Assembly (NCBI GenBank): GCA_007130885.1
Contig: SLRQ01000065.1
Location: 62,001 to 126,000 of the forward strand
DNA: 64,000 bases
DNA from: Deltaproteobacteria bacterium
Lineage (GTDB): Bacteria > Myxococcota > Myxococcia > SLRQ01
Reading direction: 5' to 3'
The notes beneath the pieces were generated by a model, which did no database searches, was not told the origin of the DNA, and worked only from the letters and a program-made list of their open reading frames with translations. The translations under genes and the position numbers were made by a program. Shown piece after piece: positions 7,472-16,241 of this stretch. Numbering within the stretch: the first letter of the stretch is position 1; the number at the start of each line of letters is the position of its first letter.

Positions 7472-8761
7472 ATGCATCAATCACTCACAGCCGTGGCCGG
7501 CTACTTGCTGGCGTTCGCCGCGGTGGCTGCCGGGCTGGGCTCGGTCGCGTGGCCGGTGCTGATCCTTCCGGCTGGGCTCGCCGCCTGGGCCGCGGTGGGG
7601 CTGGCCTGGCGGCATGCGTCAAGGCGCAGCCTGCTGCAGGCGCTTTTGCTGGTGCTGGTAGGCTTGGGTGGACTTGCCTGGGGCATGGCGGAAGGGGTAC
7701 GGCCCGACATTCATCGCGCCTTGAGCGCGAACATGGGCTTGATCGGCCTTCTTATCGCGGTAAGCTTCTTGCAGCTCGTGGCCTTGCCGGCCAAAGATGC
7801 GTCCGGCGAGCAGCCTCGCGGCCGCGGAACCTTTCGGGCGACGGGGCTGGGCGTTCATTTGTTCGGCGCGGTGATCAATCTCTCTGCCGTTTTCCTGGTG
7901 GCCGAGCGCCTGCGCCGGCAGGGGCCGCTGGGCCGCGAACAGGCTGTTCTCTTGACCCGATTCTTCGCGGCGGCGGGTTTCTGGTCGCCTTTTTTCGCCG
8001 CCATGGCCGCGGCTCTGGCTTTTGCTCCCGATGCGAGACTGCTTCATTTGATGACGGCCGGGCTGCCTTTGGCGGCGCTGGGGATGCTTATTAGCTATGT
8101 CGGCACCGGCCGCAAGGTTGGCGATGATTTCGTCGGCTATCCGCCCCACTACCGCCACCTTCGAGTGCCGGCCGTATTGGCTTCGGCGGTGCTGCTAATC
8201 CACGTTTGGAATGACTCTCTGTCGGTGATCGCGGTCATTACACTGCTCTCTCCCGTGATAACCGTGGCGGGACTGATGATGCAGCGGGGGCGAAGCCTCG
8301 GGATGATGCGCTCCCATGTGAGCCGTAACCTGCCTCGCATGGTCAATGAGCTGCTGCTGTTTCTGGCCGCGGGCGTACTGGCCGCGGGCATTGGATCCGC
8401 GCTGGCGGCGATGGGTGATTGGTCGCCTTATGGCTCGTTCGGCGCCAGGGAGGCCTGGCTGACCACGGTGTTCATCACCGCTTTTGCCGTCGTCGGCGTG
8501 CATCCCGTGATCGGCATCGCCACCTTCGGCACCATGGTGGCTCCGCTGGAACCGCACAACTCCCTGCTGGCCATGAGCTTTCTAGCCGCGTGGGGGCTTG
8601 GCGCCGCGGCGAGTCCTCTGTCCGGGATGAACCTTGGGCTTCAGGGCCGTTTCGGGCTGGATGGCTTCAGCATCATGCGCTGGAACGCCGGGTACACCAT
8701 GCTGATGCTGCTGGCCACCGCGCCGCTCTTCTGGCTTGCCGCCGAGCTGCTATGCGCATAG
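7472..8761 (+). CDS. Polytopic membrane protein, putative transporter
   Basis: This 429-residue protein is almost entirely hydrophobic, with about ten to twelve transmembrane segments. The two conserved-looking loops HVWNDSLSVIAVITLLSP (near 250) and TFGTMVAPLEPHNSLLAMSF (near 350) sit in the two halves at similar places. This is reminiscent of the inverted-repeat ion transporter (ArsB/CitM/NhaD-like) superfamily. A basic cytoplasmic loop (RHASRRS) follows the first two helices. No substrate can be named. It converges with csoR, with only 6 bp between the stops, and stands alone on the plus strand. Confidence 0.55.
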   Translation: MHQSLTAVAGYLLAFAAVAAGLGSVAWPVLILPAGLAAWAAVGLAWRHASRRSLLQALLLVLVGLGGLAWGMAEGVRPDIHRALSANMGLIGLLIAVSFLQLVALPAKDASGEQPRGRGTFRATGLGVHLFGAVINLSAVFLVAERLRRQGPLGREQAVLLTRFFAAAGFWSPFFAAMAAALAFAPDARLLHLMTAGLPLAALGMLISYVGTGRKVGDDFVGYPPHYRHLRVPAVLASAVLLIHVWNDSLSVIAVITLLSPVITVAGLMMQRGRSLGMMRSHVSRNLPRMVNELLLFLAAGVLAAGIGSALAAMGDWSPYGSFGAREAWLTTVFITAFAVVGVHPVIGIATFGTMVAPLEPHNSLLAMSFLAAWGLGAAASPLSGMNLGLQGRFGLDGFSIMRWNAGYTMLMLLATAPLFWLAAELLCA

Positions 8762-8767
8762 CAGGGG

Positions 8768-9088
8768 TCAGATCAATTCCACGACCTCGTCGTAGGCCTC
8801 CTCCGCCGCTTTCCCTCCTTGCTTGGCGGCATGAGCCACGCAGTGCTTGAGATGGTTGCGCAACAGCTCTCGTCCGACACTTCGTAGGGCCTCTTGTACC
8901 GCCGAGATTTGATGGATGATGTCGGCGCAGTACCTCTCGTCTTCGACCATACGCTTGACGCCGCGAACCTGACCTTCTATTCGCCCCAGACGAGCAAGGT
9001 TTTTCTTTTTTATGTTCGGGTCGACTCCCACCGCCCGGCGACCGTCTTTTTGGTGATTACATCGCTCGTTCTTCAATTTAGTCGTCAT
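8768..9088 (-). CDS. csoR: CsoR-family copper-sensing repressor
   Basis: This 106-residue all-helical DNA-binding protein keeps the CsoR metal ligands Cys54, His79 and Cys83. The spacing of 25 and 4 equals that of the C-H-C site of M. tuberculosis CsoR. The fold signature LARLGRIEGQVRGVKRMV precedes them. The ATG at 9088 has AGGAG 6 bases upstream, overlapping the end of copA. When Cu(I) binds, the tetramer should release the operator upstream of copA at 11590-11606. Having both transporter and repressor in one operon gives negative autoregulation. Ni/Co-type (RcnR) or persulfide-type (CstR) sensing is less likely given the intact His. Confidence 0.93.
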   Translation of the reverse strand: MTTKLKNERCNHQKDGRRAVGVDPNIKKKNLARLGRIEGQVRGVKRMVEDERYCADIIHQISAVQEALRSVGRELLRNHLKHCVAHAAKQGGKAAEEAYDEVVELI

Positions 9089-9097
9089 TCAAATCTC

Positions 9098-11575
9098 CTA
9101 GAGAGACGGTAGCATCGGCACCGAGTAACGCCGAAGACGCAGCGCGTTGGTCACGACGAGCACGCTCGAGGCCGCCATTGCGAATGCGGCGAGCATTGGT
9201 GAGAGCAGAACGCCGGCCACCGGATAGAGCAAGCCGGCGGCCACGGGGATCAGCGCCGTGTTATACGCAAACGCCCAAAAAAGGTTCTGCTTTACGTTTC
9301 GCATCGTCGCTCGCGAGAGCGCGATCGCGCTGAAAAGCTTTCGAAGGTCGCCCGACATCAAAACGACGTCCGCGGACTCTATGGCGATATCCGTTCCAGT
9401 CCCAATGGCGACGCCGGTATAGGCCTCCGCCAGCGCCGGAGCGTCGTTGATCCCGTCCCCCACGAATACGACTCGCTCCCCTTGCGACTTCATCCGAGAG
9501 ATCGCTTCGACCTTGCCGCCGGGGAGAACCTCGGCGAATACCTCGTCGATTCCAAGTTGGCGCGCGACCGCCTCGGCGGTGCCCTGCCTGTCCCCCGTCA
9601 CCATGGCGATACGCAAACCCTGTCCTTGGAGAGCTTCTATGGCGCTTGGCGTCGAGGGCTTTATCGGATCGGCGACCGCCACCAGTCCGCCAAGCCGGCC
9701 GTCCACTGCCACGAAAATGGGTGTCTTGCCATCCTTGGCGAGCTCCTTCGCGAGGTCGTCCATGGCTTGTACCGCGATTTCTGAATCAACGAGGTAGGGG
9801 CCCGTGCCGGCGATGACGAGCCTGCCCTCGACCTCTCCCCGCACACCAAGGCCCGGGTGGGCCTCGAAGTCTTTCGGGTCCGCGAGCCGCAGCCCACGTT
9901 GCTTTGCGTATTCGACTACCGCCGTGGCTATGGGGTGTTCGGAGCGACTCTCGATCGAGGCGAGGAGGCGTAGAAGCTCGTCTTCCTCGAAATCGGCGGC
10001 CGTTCGTATATCGGTGAGCTTGGGCCTTCCTTCGGTGAGGGTGCCGGTCTTGTCGAGCGCCACTACCGTCGAGTCGCGTAGCGCCTGAAGAGCATCTCCT
10101 CTACGAAAGAGCACGCCCTCCTCGGCCGCCCTGCCTGTACCCACCATTATGGATGTTGGTGTAGCAAGACCCATCGCGCACGGGCAGGCGATTATGAGCA
10201 CCGCCACGGCGTTCACCAACGCAAACGTCAAGGCGGGAACCGGTCCCAAAAGCATCCAAATGACAAAGGTGACAAGCGCCGCGGCCATCACCGCCGGCAC
10301 GAAGTAGTGGGTCACCTTGTCGACCAGCGCTTGAATCGGAAGCTTCGATGCCTGTGCTTCCTCGACCATTCGCACGATCCGAGCCAGCAGGGTTTCGGCC
10401 CCCACCCGCGTTGCCCGAAACGTAATGCTTCCCGAACCATTGATCGTTCCGCCGATGACCTCGCTTTCGGCCTCTTTCAGAGCGGGGACCGGCTCGCCGG
10501 TCACCATCGACTCGTCGATGTAGGTGGAGCCTTCGAGCACCTCGCCGTCCACCGGAATTTTTTCTCCCGGCTTGACCCGAACGAGGTCACCCTCTCGCAC
10601 CCGGTCTATGTCGACCTCCGTTTCCGCGCCGTCACGAAGTACCCTCGCGGTGACGGCCCGCAACCCTACGAGTTTTCGAATCGCATCGCTTGTTCGACCC
10701 TTCGCGCGCGCCTCCAGGTAGCGGCCGACTAGAACCAGCGTGATAATGACGGCCGACGCCTCGAAGTACACATGCGCCGTGCCTTCGGGCAGAATCGCCG
10801 GGGCGAAGGTGGCGACCACCGAGTAACCCCAAGCGGCGGACGTGCCGAGCATTACAAGCGAGCTCATGTCCGGCCGGCCGTGAAGCAGTGCCGGTATTCC
10901 CTGCCGGTAGAAACGAAGCCCCGGACCGGCCAGCACGATGGTGGCAAGGACGAAGAAGAGCATGTTCAGGCCGTCTTGGCCGACAAGATCGATCTGCCAG
11001 TGATGAAATCGGTGAAAGATATGACCTCCCATGTCGAGCACGAATATGGGGAGGGTGAGCATGGCCGCTAGAATCGCCGCTCTTCTCGCGGCTGCTAGCT
11101 CGCCGGCTCCGGGTTCCACCGCTGCCGCTGTGTCCACCGGCTCCGCCTCGAAGCCGGCCGCTTCAACGGACGCGGCGAGATCCTCGGTTCGTACCGCTCC
11201 TTGAACCAGGACCACGGTTACGGTCCCTGCCGCTAGATTCACGCTGGCTTCGAGCACACCGGGCAAGCCATTGAGCCTTTTCTCCACGTGACCTGAGCAG
11301 GAAGCACAGCTCATACCGCGAACGCGAAGCTCCAAGGTATCCGTTCTAACCTTATAACCTGCTCGTGAGATCGTCTCTGTCACCGCGAGCAGATCAGCCG
11401 GTCCTCCCTCTAGGCTCACCGCGGCGCTTCCCGTTGCGACATTCACCGAGACGTCCAGCACGCCCGGCACCTGCCGAACGGTCTTCTCGACCTTCCCGGC
11501 GCAGCCGGCGCAGGACATTCCATCGATGGGGACTCGGACGTTGAGAGCTGCTTCTTTGGAGCGCGAGGGAGTCAT
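9098..11575 (-). CDS. copA: Cu(I)-exporting P-type ATPase
   Basis: This 825-residue P1B-ATPase has two N-terminal heavy-metal domains (GMSCAGC with Cys22/Cys25 and GMSCASC with Cys90/Cys93) and eight expected membrane helices. It also has the transport motif ACPCAMGLATPTS, phosphorylation motif DKTGTLTEG, SEHP in the nucleotide domain, and VGDGINDAPALA. The C-terminal YNTALIPVAAG and MAASSVLVVTNALRL motifs are those of Cu(I) pumps. ATG 11575 is used; an in-frame TTG lies two codons upstream. The CsoR-type operator lies only 15 bases before the ATG, so the message may have almost no leader. csoR follows after 9 bp. Confidence 0.96.
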   Translation of the reverse strand: MTPSRSKEAALNVRVPIDGMSCAGCAGKVEKTVRQVPGVLDVSVNVATGSAAVSLEGGPADLLAVTETISRAGYKVRTDTLELRVRGMSCASCSGHVEKRLNGLPGVLEASVNLAAGTVTVVLVQGAVRTEDLAASVEAAGFEAEPVDTAAAVEPGAGELAAARRAAILAAMLTLPIFVLDMGGHIFHRFHHWQIDLVGQDGLNMLFFVLATIVLAGPGLRFYRQGIPALLHGRPDMSSLVMLGTSAAWGYSVVATFAPAILPEGTAHVYFEASAVIITLVLVGRYLEARAKGRTSDAIRKLVGLRAVTARVLRDGAETEVDIDRVREGDLVRVKPGEKIPVDGEVLEGSTYIDESMVTGEPVPALKEAESEVIGGTINGSGSITFRATRVGAETLLARIVRMVEEAQASKLPIQALVDKVTHYFVPAVMAAALVTFVIWMLLGPVPALTFALVNAVAVLIIACPCAMGLATPTSIMVGTGRAAEEGVLFRRGDALQALRDSTVVALDKTGTLTEGRPKLTDIRTAADFEEDELLRLLASIESRSEHPIATAVVEYAKQRGLRLADPKDFEAHPGLGVRGEVEGRLVIAGTGPYLVDSEIAVQAMDDLAKELAKDGKTPIFVAVDGRLGGLVAVADPIKPSTPSAIEALQGQGLRIAMVTGDRQGTAEAVARQLGIDEVFAEVLPGGKVEAISRMKSQGERVVFVGDGINDAPALAEAYTGVAIGTGTDIAIESADVVLMSGDLRKLFSAIALSRATMRNVKQNLFWAFAYNTALIPVAAGLLYPVAGVLLSPMLAAFAMAASSVLVVTNALRLRRYSVPMLPSL

Positions 11576-11589
11576 GTTCAAGACATAAC

Positions 11590-11606
11590 ATACCCCCCGG
11601 GGGTAT
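11590..11606 (-). promoter_or_regulatory. CsoR operator upstream of copA
   Basis: ATACCCCCCGGGGGTAT is an inverted repeat with 8-bp arms around one base. It matches the known G-tract CsoR operator form (TAT/ATA flanks around runs of C and G). It lies 15 bp from the copA ATG and the regulator is in the same operon, so derepression by Cu(I) is the expected control. A possible -10 (CATAAT on the minus strand) overlaps its upstream edge. Confidence 0.85.
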
Positions 11607-11815
11607 TATGCCCGGATGTTCCAACCTCGCGGTGTTCTTCGAGGAGTCGAGGGGCGACACCGATCCGCGACGGTACTTGTTGAGGAGATTACAAGTCGAT
11701 GACGGTCACGCCCGTCTGGATGCACTGTTTGACCGCAAGGAGGGTGGCGGGAGCTTCGCCGGCGTGGCAACATCAATACTTGTAACGGGGTCAGACTTTG
11801 GAGGAGGCAGCGAGG

Positions 11816-13771
11816 ATGAAGAGGCCGCTTTGGGAGGCTTCCGAGGAGCAAAAGCAGCAGACCAACATGGCTGCTTTCATATCGATCGTCAATGAGCGAC
11901 ATGGCCTGGATCTGTGCGGTTACGACGAACTGTGGCGCTGGTCGGTGGAGAACATTCCAGATTTTTGGGCCACTGTATGGGACTACACCGGCATCAAGGC
12001 CTCCCGGCCGTACGTCCGTGTAGTCGATGATCTCACCAAGCTCCCCGGCGCGCGCTGGTTCGAGGGGGCGAGGCTGAACTTTGCGGAGAATCTACTTCGG
12101 TTCGATGATGACCACGCCGCATTCGTTTTTCGAGGTGAAGGTGGCAGGCGAACGCAGATGAGCTACGCGGAGTTGCGCCGGACCGTGGCGCGCCTCGCCG
12201 GCTCGCTTCGCGAGGCCGGTGTGGTGCCCGGTGACCGCGTCGTTGGGTATATGCCGAATGTGATCGAGACAGCCGTCGCCATGCTGGCGGCTACCAGCGT
12301 GGGGGCTGTGTGGTCTTCGTGCGCGACCGACATAGGTCCCGCCGCCGCCCTCGATCGGTTGGGTCAGGTAGAGCCAAAGGTCCTGTTTACCGCCGACGGC
12401 TACCTCTACAAGGGCAAGAGGTTCGATGTGGTCGAGAATGCCGCCCGGCTTGCCGCCGGCATCCCCAGCTTGGAGAAGGTCGTGGTCACGCCTTATAGCG
12501 GCGGTGATTCCGAGATCTCCAGAATTCCGCGCTCCGTGCTCTGGGACGATTTCCTTTCGAAGGACGAGCAGGCGCTGAGGTTCGAGCAACTGCCCTTCAG
12601 CCACCCTGTGTATATCATGTTCTCGTCGGGGACGACCGGCAGGCCCAAGTGCCTCGTGCAGGACTGCGGTGTGCTTGTGAATCAGCTCAAGGAGTTGCTG
12701 CTGCACGCGGATCTCAAGCGTGGCGACCGCCACTTCTACATGACCTCATGTAGCTGGATGATGTGGAATTGGCTGATGGCGTCGCTGGGGGCGGGAGCGA
12801 CGATCGTGCTTTTCGAGGGCTGTCCCACCTACCCCGATCTCGGTGAGATGTGGAGGATAGTGCAGGACGAGAAGGTCACCCTCTTCGGCACGAGCGCGAC
12901 CTACCTCGGCGTGCTCCAGAAGCAAGGGGTCAGGCCGGGTGCGGAGTACGACCTCTCTTCGCTGCGCGAGATACTCCAGACCGGCTCGGCCCTGTCCGTA
13001 GAGGGTTTCGAGTATGTATATCGGGATATAAAGCACGACGTGCATTTCAACTCGATCTCCGGAGGGACTGACATCAACGGATGTTTCGTCGCAGGCGATC
13101 CCACCAGCCCGGTGTACTCCGGGGAGTTGCAGAAGCGTGCTCTTGGCATGAAGGTCGAGGCGTACGACGACTCCGGCAGGCCGGTGCTCGACCAGCAGGG
13201 CGAACTGGTCTGTGAGGCTCCGGCGCCCCCAATGCCGATACGCTTCTGGGACGATCCCGACGGCTCCAGATACCGCGACGCTTATTTCGGCTACTTCGAG
13301 AACAAGAGCGTTTGGCGGCACGGCGACAGGATCGTCATTCACAGCGACACCGGCGGCGTTACCTTTTACGGTCGCTCCGACGCCGTGCTCAAGCCATCCG
13401 GAGTGCGGATCGGCACTGCCGAGATCTACAACACCGTGCAAACGATCGAGGGGATCGCCGACAGCCTGGCCATCGGCCAGAACCTGCCCGACGATCAGCG
13501 CGTGCTCCTGTTCGTGAAGATGCAGCCCGGCGTCGCTCTCGACGACGATATGAAGAAAAAGATTAAGACAGCTCTTCGGGAAAACGCCTCACCTCGGCAC
13601 GTTCCGGCCCTCATCCTCGAGGCACCCGACATCCCTTACACCTTCAGCTTGAAGAAGGTGGAGAGCGCCGTGACCAATATCATTAACGGCCGGCCGGCGA
13701 CCAACCGAGGCGCGATCATGAATCCGGAGTCGCTCGACTACTACGAGAAGGTCGCGAAGGAGCTTTCATAG
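11816..13771 (+). CDS. aacS: Acetoacetyl-CoA synthetase
   Basis: This 651-residue adenylate-forming ligase activates acetoacetate with ATP and CoA and so feeds ketone-body or PHB-derived carbon to acetyl-CoA. The AMP-binding signature is MFSSGTTGRPKC (near residue 270), followed by SISGGTDINGCF and the C-terminal GRSDAVLKPSGVRIGTAEIY hinge. The Lys near the end is in YTFSLKKVE. WFEGARLNFAENLL at residues 80-95 is typical of AacS rather than of Acs. ATG 11816 is chosen because GGAGGAGG lies 8 bases before it; an in-frame TTG at 11798 is less likely. It is monocistronic as far as can be seen. Confidence 0.93.
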   Translation: MKRPLWEASEEQKQQTNMAAFISIVNERHGLDLCGYDELWRWSVENIPDFWATVWDYTGIKASRPYVRVVDDLTKLPGARWFEGARLNFAENLLRFDDDHAAFVFRGEGGRRTQMSYAELRRTVARLAGSLREAGVVPGDRVVGYMPNVIETAVAMLAATSVGAVWSSCATDIGPAAALDRLGQVEPKVLFTADGYLYKGKRFDVVENAARLAAGIPSLEKVVVTPYSGGDSEISRIPRSVLWDDFLSKDEQALRFEQLPFSHPVYIMFSSGTTGRPKCLVQDCGVLVNQLKELLLHADLKRGDRHFYMTSCSWMMWNWLMASLGAGATIVLFEGCPTYPDLGEMWRIVQDEKVTLFGTSATYLGVLQKQGVRPGAEYDLSSLREILQTGSALSVEGFEYVYRDIKHDVHFNSISGGTDINGCFVAGDPTSPVYSGELQKRALGMKVEAYDDSGRPVLDQQGELVCEAPAPPMPIRFWDDPDGSRYRDAYFGYFENKSVWRHGDRIVIHSDTGGVTFYGRSDAVLKPSGVRIGTAEIYNTVQTIEGIADSLAIGQNLPDDQRVLLFVKMQPGVALDDDMKKKIKTALRENASPRHVPALILEAPDIPYTFSLKKVESAVTNIINGRPATNRGAIMNPESLDYYEKVAKELS

Positions 13772-13806
13772 GTCGTCCCGAGTCGTGAACCGCGAGGCTG
13801 GATGGC

Positions 13807-13822
13807 GAAGGACCCGTCCTTC
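13807..13822 (+). terminator. Hairpin downstream of aacS
   Basis: GAAGGAC-CC-GTCCTTC forms a perfect 7-bp stem with a two-base loop, 35 bp after the aacS stop. There is no T-run, so it is only a candidate for transcript-end stabilisation or termination. Confidence 0.35.
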
Positions 13823-13959
13823 CGCGACCGCTCGGAGAAAATGTGTGTTGCGTTCGATATATCTTAGGGAGTCCTCCGCCAAGCTACTCGAACGATAGGG
13901 GGACTTGTCCGGCTCGATGCTCATTGACGGGTTCTACCGAGTATGCTTGGGTCGGACCA

Positions 13960-15042
13960 TTGGCTAAGCCTTGCAAAAGAAAGCTGCTTGCGGCCGTGAA
14001 TGTCGCTGCCCTGCTCGCCGCGGCTCTGTTGTTGGCTCCTCGGATCGTTGTCGCGGGGCCCATGTCCCTGGAGGAGGGCCGAGCGTACCTCGAGGACAAA
14101 GAGGTCGAGGAGATCTACTTGGCATTGGCGGAACTGCAAGCCGGGCAGCATCCCGAGGGAGATGCCGCCGTGGCGTCTTTTCTCGTAGAGGCCGTGCGAG
14201 TTGCTCTTCAAGCGGAGGACGCGCATGTGGCTTTCGGTCTCGCGGGAACCGCGAGGCGGTTGGCGCCGGAAGAGATAGAGCCGGCCCTGGTATTCGCGGA
14301 GGCGGCGGTCTTGCTCGATCTGCGCGGCGCCGCGGCCGAGGCTCTAGATGAGGCTCTGTCTCACGCGCCCGAAGACGGCGAGCTTTGCTTTCAACGGGCG
14401 AGCCTCGCGGAAGCGGAAATGAACTTGCGCCTTGCCACCGACCTCTACGCTAGAGTGCCTTCGGACCATCGGCGTCACCAAGAAGCGCAAGAAGGAGTGC
14501 GCAGGACGTCGGAAGCCCTGAAGGAAAGAGAAGCCGCCTTGGAGCGGGTCTCGCGCATGGAGGCGGAGATGGTGAAGCGGCAGGAGGAGAGCATCCGGCG
14601 CTTGGCCGAAGAGCGAAAAGCCGATTTCGAGCCGATGCGCGGCGAGTATCTCCTCGGGGACCTGAGGCGGGCCCAGGCGCAGGCCAGGCGGCGTGGAAGG
14701 GTACTCGCCTTCATCTATACCGTGCCTGACAGTGCATGCAGGCTTACGGATGAGATGTTCGAGCTGGTGAGGAAAGAGTTGAGCCTGTACAGCGTCGTGG
14801 TTCTCGCGAACGCCGCCGATCCCAAGATGCGGCGGGAGCTGCCGCCTGTGGTCAGGTCCGCCATTCAAGCGGGAGAGGTGGGGAACTTGCTTCCAAAGAC
14901 GGTCGTAGTGGACGCCGAGATGAAAAAAGTGCTGGCGCGCGTGCCTTATGTCCGCGATGGCATGGAGCGACATAGGCTCATTGCCGAGGCGAAAGCCGCC
15001 ATCGCGGACCACGTCCAAAGTACGATGATCAGGGGTCGTTGA
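13960..15042 (+). CDS. Exported helical-repeat protein with thioredoxin-like C-terminus
   Basis: The mature protein follows a clear signal sequence: KRK, then a Leu/Ala-rich helix ending before AGPMSLEEG. A TTG at 13960 would place the signal at the N-terminus; the ATG at 13843 would add 39 unlikely residues. Next comes an Ala/Glu-rich region of paired helices (TPR-like, roughly residues 40-180) and a charged coiled coil (about 180-230). A C-terminal alpha/beta domain (from GRVLAFIYT to the end) resembles the thioredoxin fold: cis-Pro-like LLPKTVVVD, but CRLT where CxxC would be, so it is unlikely to be an active oxidoreductase. Probable periplasmic location; function unknown. Confidence 0.55.
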   Translation: MAKPCKRKLLAAVNVAALLAAALLLAPRIVVAGPMSLEEGRAYLEDKEVEEIYLALAELQAGQHPEGDAAVASFLVEAVRVALQAEDAHVAFGLAGTARRLAPEEIEPALVFAEAAVLLDLRGAAAEALDEALSHAPEDGELCFQRASLAEAEMNLRLATDLYARVPSDHRRHQEAQEGVRRTSEALKEREAALERVSRMEAEMVKRQEESIRRLAEERKADFEPMRGEYLLGDLRRAQAQARRRGRVLAFIYTVPDSACRLTDEMFELVRKELSLYSVVVLANAADPKMRRELPPVVRSAIQAGEVGNLLPKTVVVDAEMKKVLARVPYVRDGMERHRLIAEAKAAIADHVQSTMIRGR

Positions 15043-15263
15043 CCCTCCTCTTGTGTTCGTCCTTCTTGGCAATTCATCTACCCCGATGGCTTCCGTAATG
15101 GGGTGCCTTCTGTACGCATTGCCCCTTGATCCACTGATACTTAGGATGAGGAGGTCGATGAGAGCCCGGCCTGCCGCTGGTCTTTTCCTTCCTCATGCGG
15201 CAGGATCCATATTCGGCTGCGTGCCGGACCACGAATACAGACGACATTATCCAGGGGAATGAG

Positions 15264-16124
15264 ATGACAGATTTCAACGGTAAGAGGGTGCTTCTGACGG
15301 GAGCCGCTCATGGCATAGGACGGCTCATGGCGCTCAAGATGGCCGGCAAGGGCGCCCGGATGGTCCTCTGGGATCTTGACGAGGAGGGGCTCGACCGGCT
15401 CAAGAAGGATATCGAGCGGATTGGGTCCAAGGCCTTCACCGGCGTTGTAGATGTCACTGACAGAGAAGCCATAAAAGCGGCGGCCGAATCCGTGCTCGAG
15501 GAAGTGGGTCCCATCGACATCCTGGTGAACAACGCCGGTGTCGTCTCCGGTAAGACCATCATGGAGGCGGATGACGAGGACATCAACCGAACATTCGGCG
15601 TCAACACGCTGGCATTGTTTTGGGTTACCCGCGCTTTCCTCCCGGAGATGGTGAGACGCAACAGCGGCCACATAGTGACCATAGCCTCGGCGGCGGGGCT
15701 GGTGGGTACATCCAGGCTCACCGATTACTCGGCCAGCAAGTTCGCGGCTGTAGGTTTCGACGAGTCATTGCGCCTCGAAATGAAACGCTTGAACTATCGG
15801 ATTAAGACGACCGTGGTCTGTCCATTCTACATCAGCACCGGTATGTTCGAAGGAGTAAAGACCCGCTTTTCGATGCTTCTTCCCATATTGGATCCCGAAG
15901 AGTGCGCCGAGAAGATCGTCGAGGCGATAGAGCAAGGCAAACAACGTTTGGTTATGCCCCGCTTCGTGCTGTCGACCTTTCCCCTGCGAATGGTTCCGAC
16001 GAGGATATTCGATGGCGTACTGGGTCTTCTCGGGGTCAACAAATCCATGGACGAGTTTACCGGCCGCGCCGATGCTTCGGAAAAGGATCTGCCCAAGAAG
16101 AAGGTCGGCCGCAAGACAGCTTGA
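15264..16124 (+). CDS. Short-chain dehydrogenase/reductase
   Basis: This 286-residue classical SDR has the NAD(P)-binding TGAAHGIG at residues 11-18, a cofactor-selecting acidic WDLDEEG (Asp after the second strand, suggesting NAD), NNAGVV, the catalytic Ser in TIASAAG and YSASK with the catalytic Tyr/Lys. The C-terminal hydrophobic stretch and basic tail (KKKVGRK) resemble membrane-associated retinol/17-beta-hydroxysteroid-type SDRs. The ATG at 15264 has AGGGGA upstream; the open frame extends further 5' but lacks SDR features. The substrate is unknown. It ends in a terminator-like hairpin, so it is probably not co-transcribed with the carbonic anhydrase gene. Confidence 0.85.
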   Translation: MTDFNGKRVLLTGAAHGIGRLMALKMAGKGARMVLWDLDEEGLDRLKKDIERIGSKAFTGVVDVTDREAIKAAAESVLEEVGPIDILVNNAGVVSGKTIMEADDEDINRTFGVNTLALFWVTRAFLPEMVRRNSGHIVTIASAAGLVGTSRLTDYSASKFAAVGFDESLRLEMKRLNYRIKTTVVCPFYISTGMFEGVKTRFSMLLPILDPEECAEKIVEAIEQGKQRLVMPRFVLSTFPLRMVPTRIFDGVLGLLGVNKSMDEFTGRADASEKDLPKKKVGRKTA

Positions 16125-16137
16125 GAAGCTGCGTTTT
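16117..16137 (+). terminator. Intrinsic-terminator-like hairpin overlapping the SDR stop codon
   Basis: CAGCTT-GAG-AAGCTG is a perfect 6-bp stem with a 3-base loop, followed by CG and TTTT. The TGA stop codon of the dehydrogenase (16122-16124) lies in the loop. Confidence 0.5.
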
Positions 16138-16241
16138 GGCATTTGGTCGCCGGCAGTGCCGCGCGCCCGGAGTGACGTGCCGCAACGCTCCGGCGAGGCA
16201 TATGCAGGCGATAAAACAACTATGACCGAGAGCCGATAATA

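Noticed and set aside
8764..8772. GGGGTCAGA word here and at 11787-11795, reminiscent of REP sequences used by IS200-like transposases
   Set aside because: Only two 9-base matches, no hairpin context at either; chance or weak REP remnants cannot be told apart.
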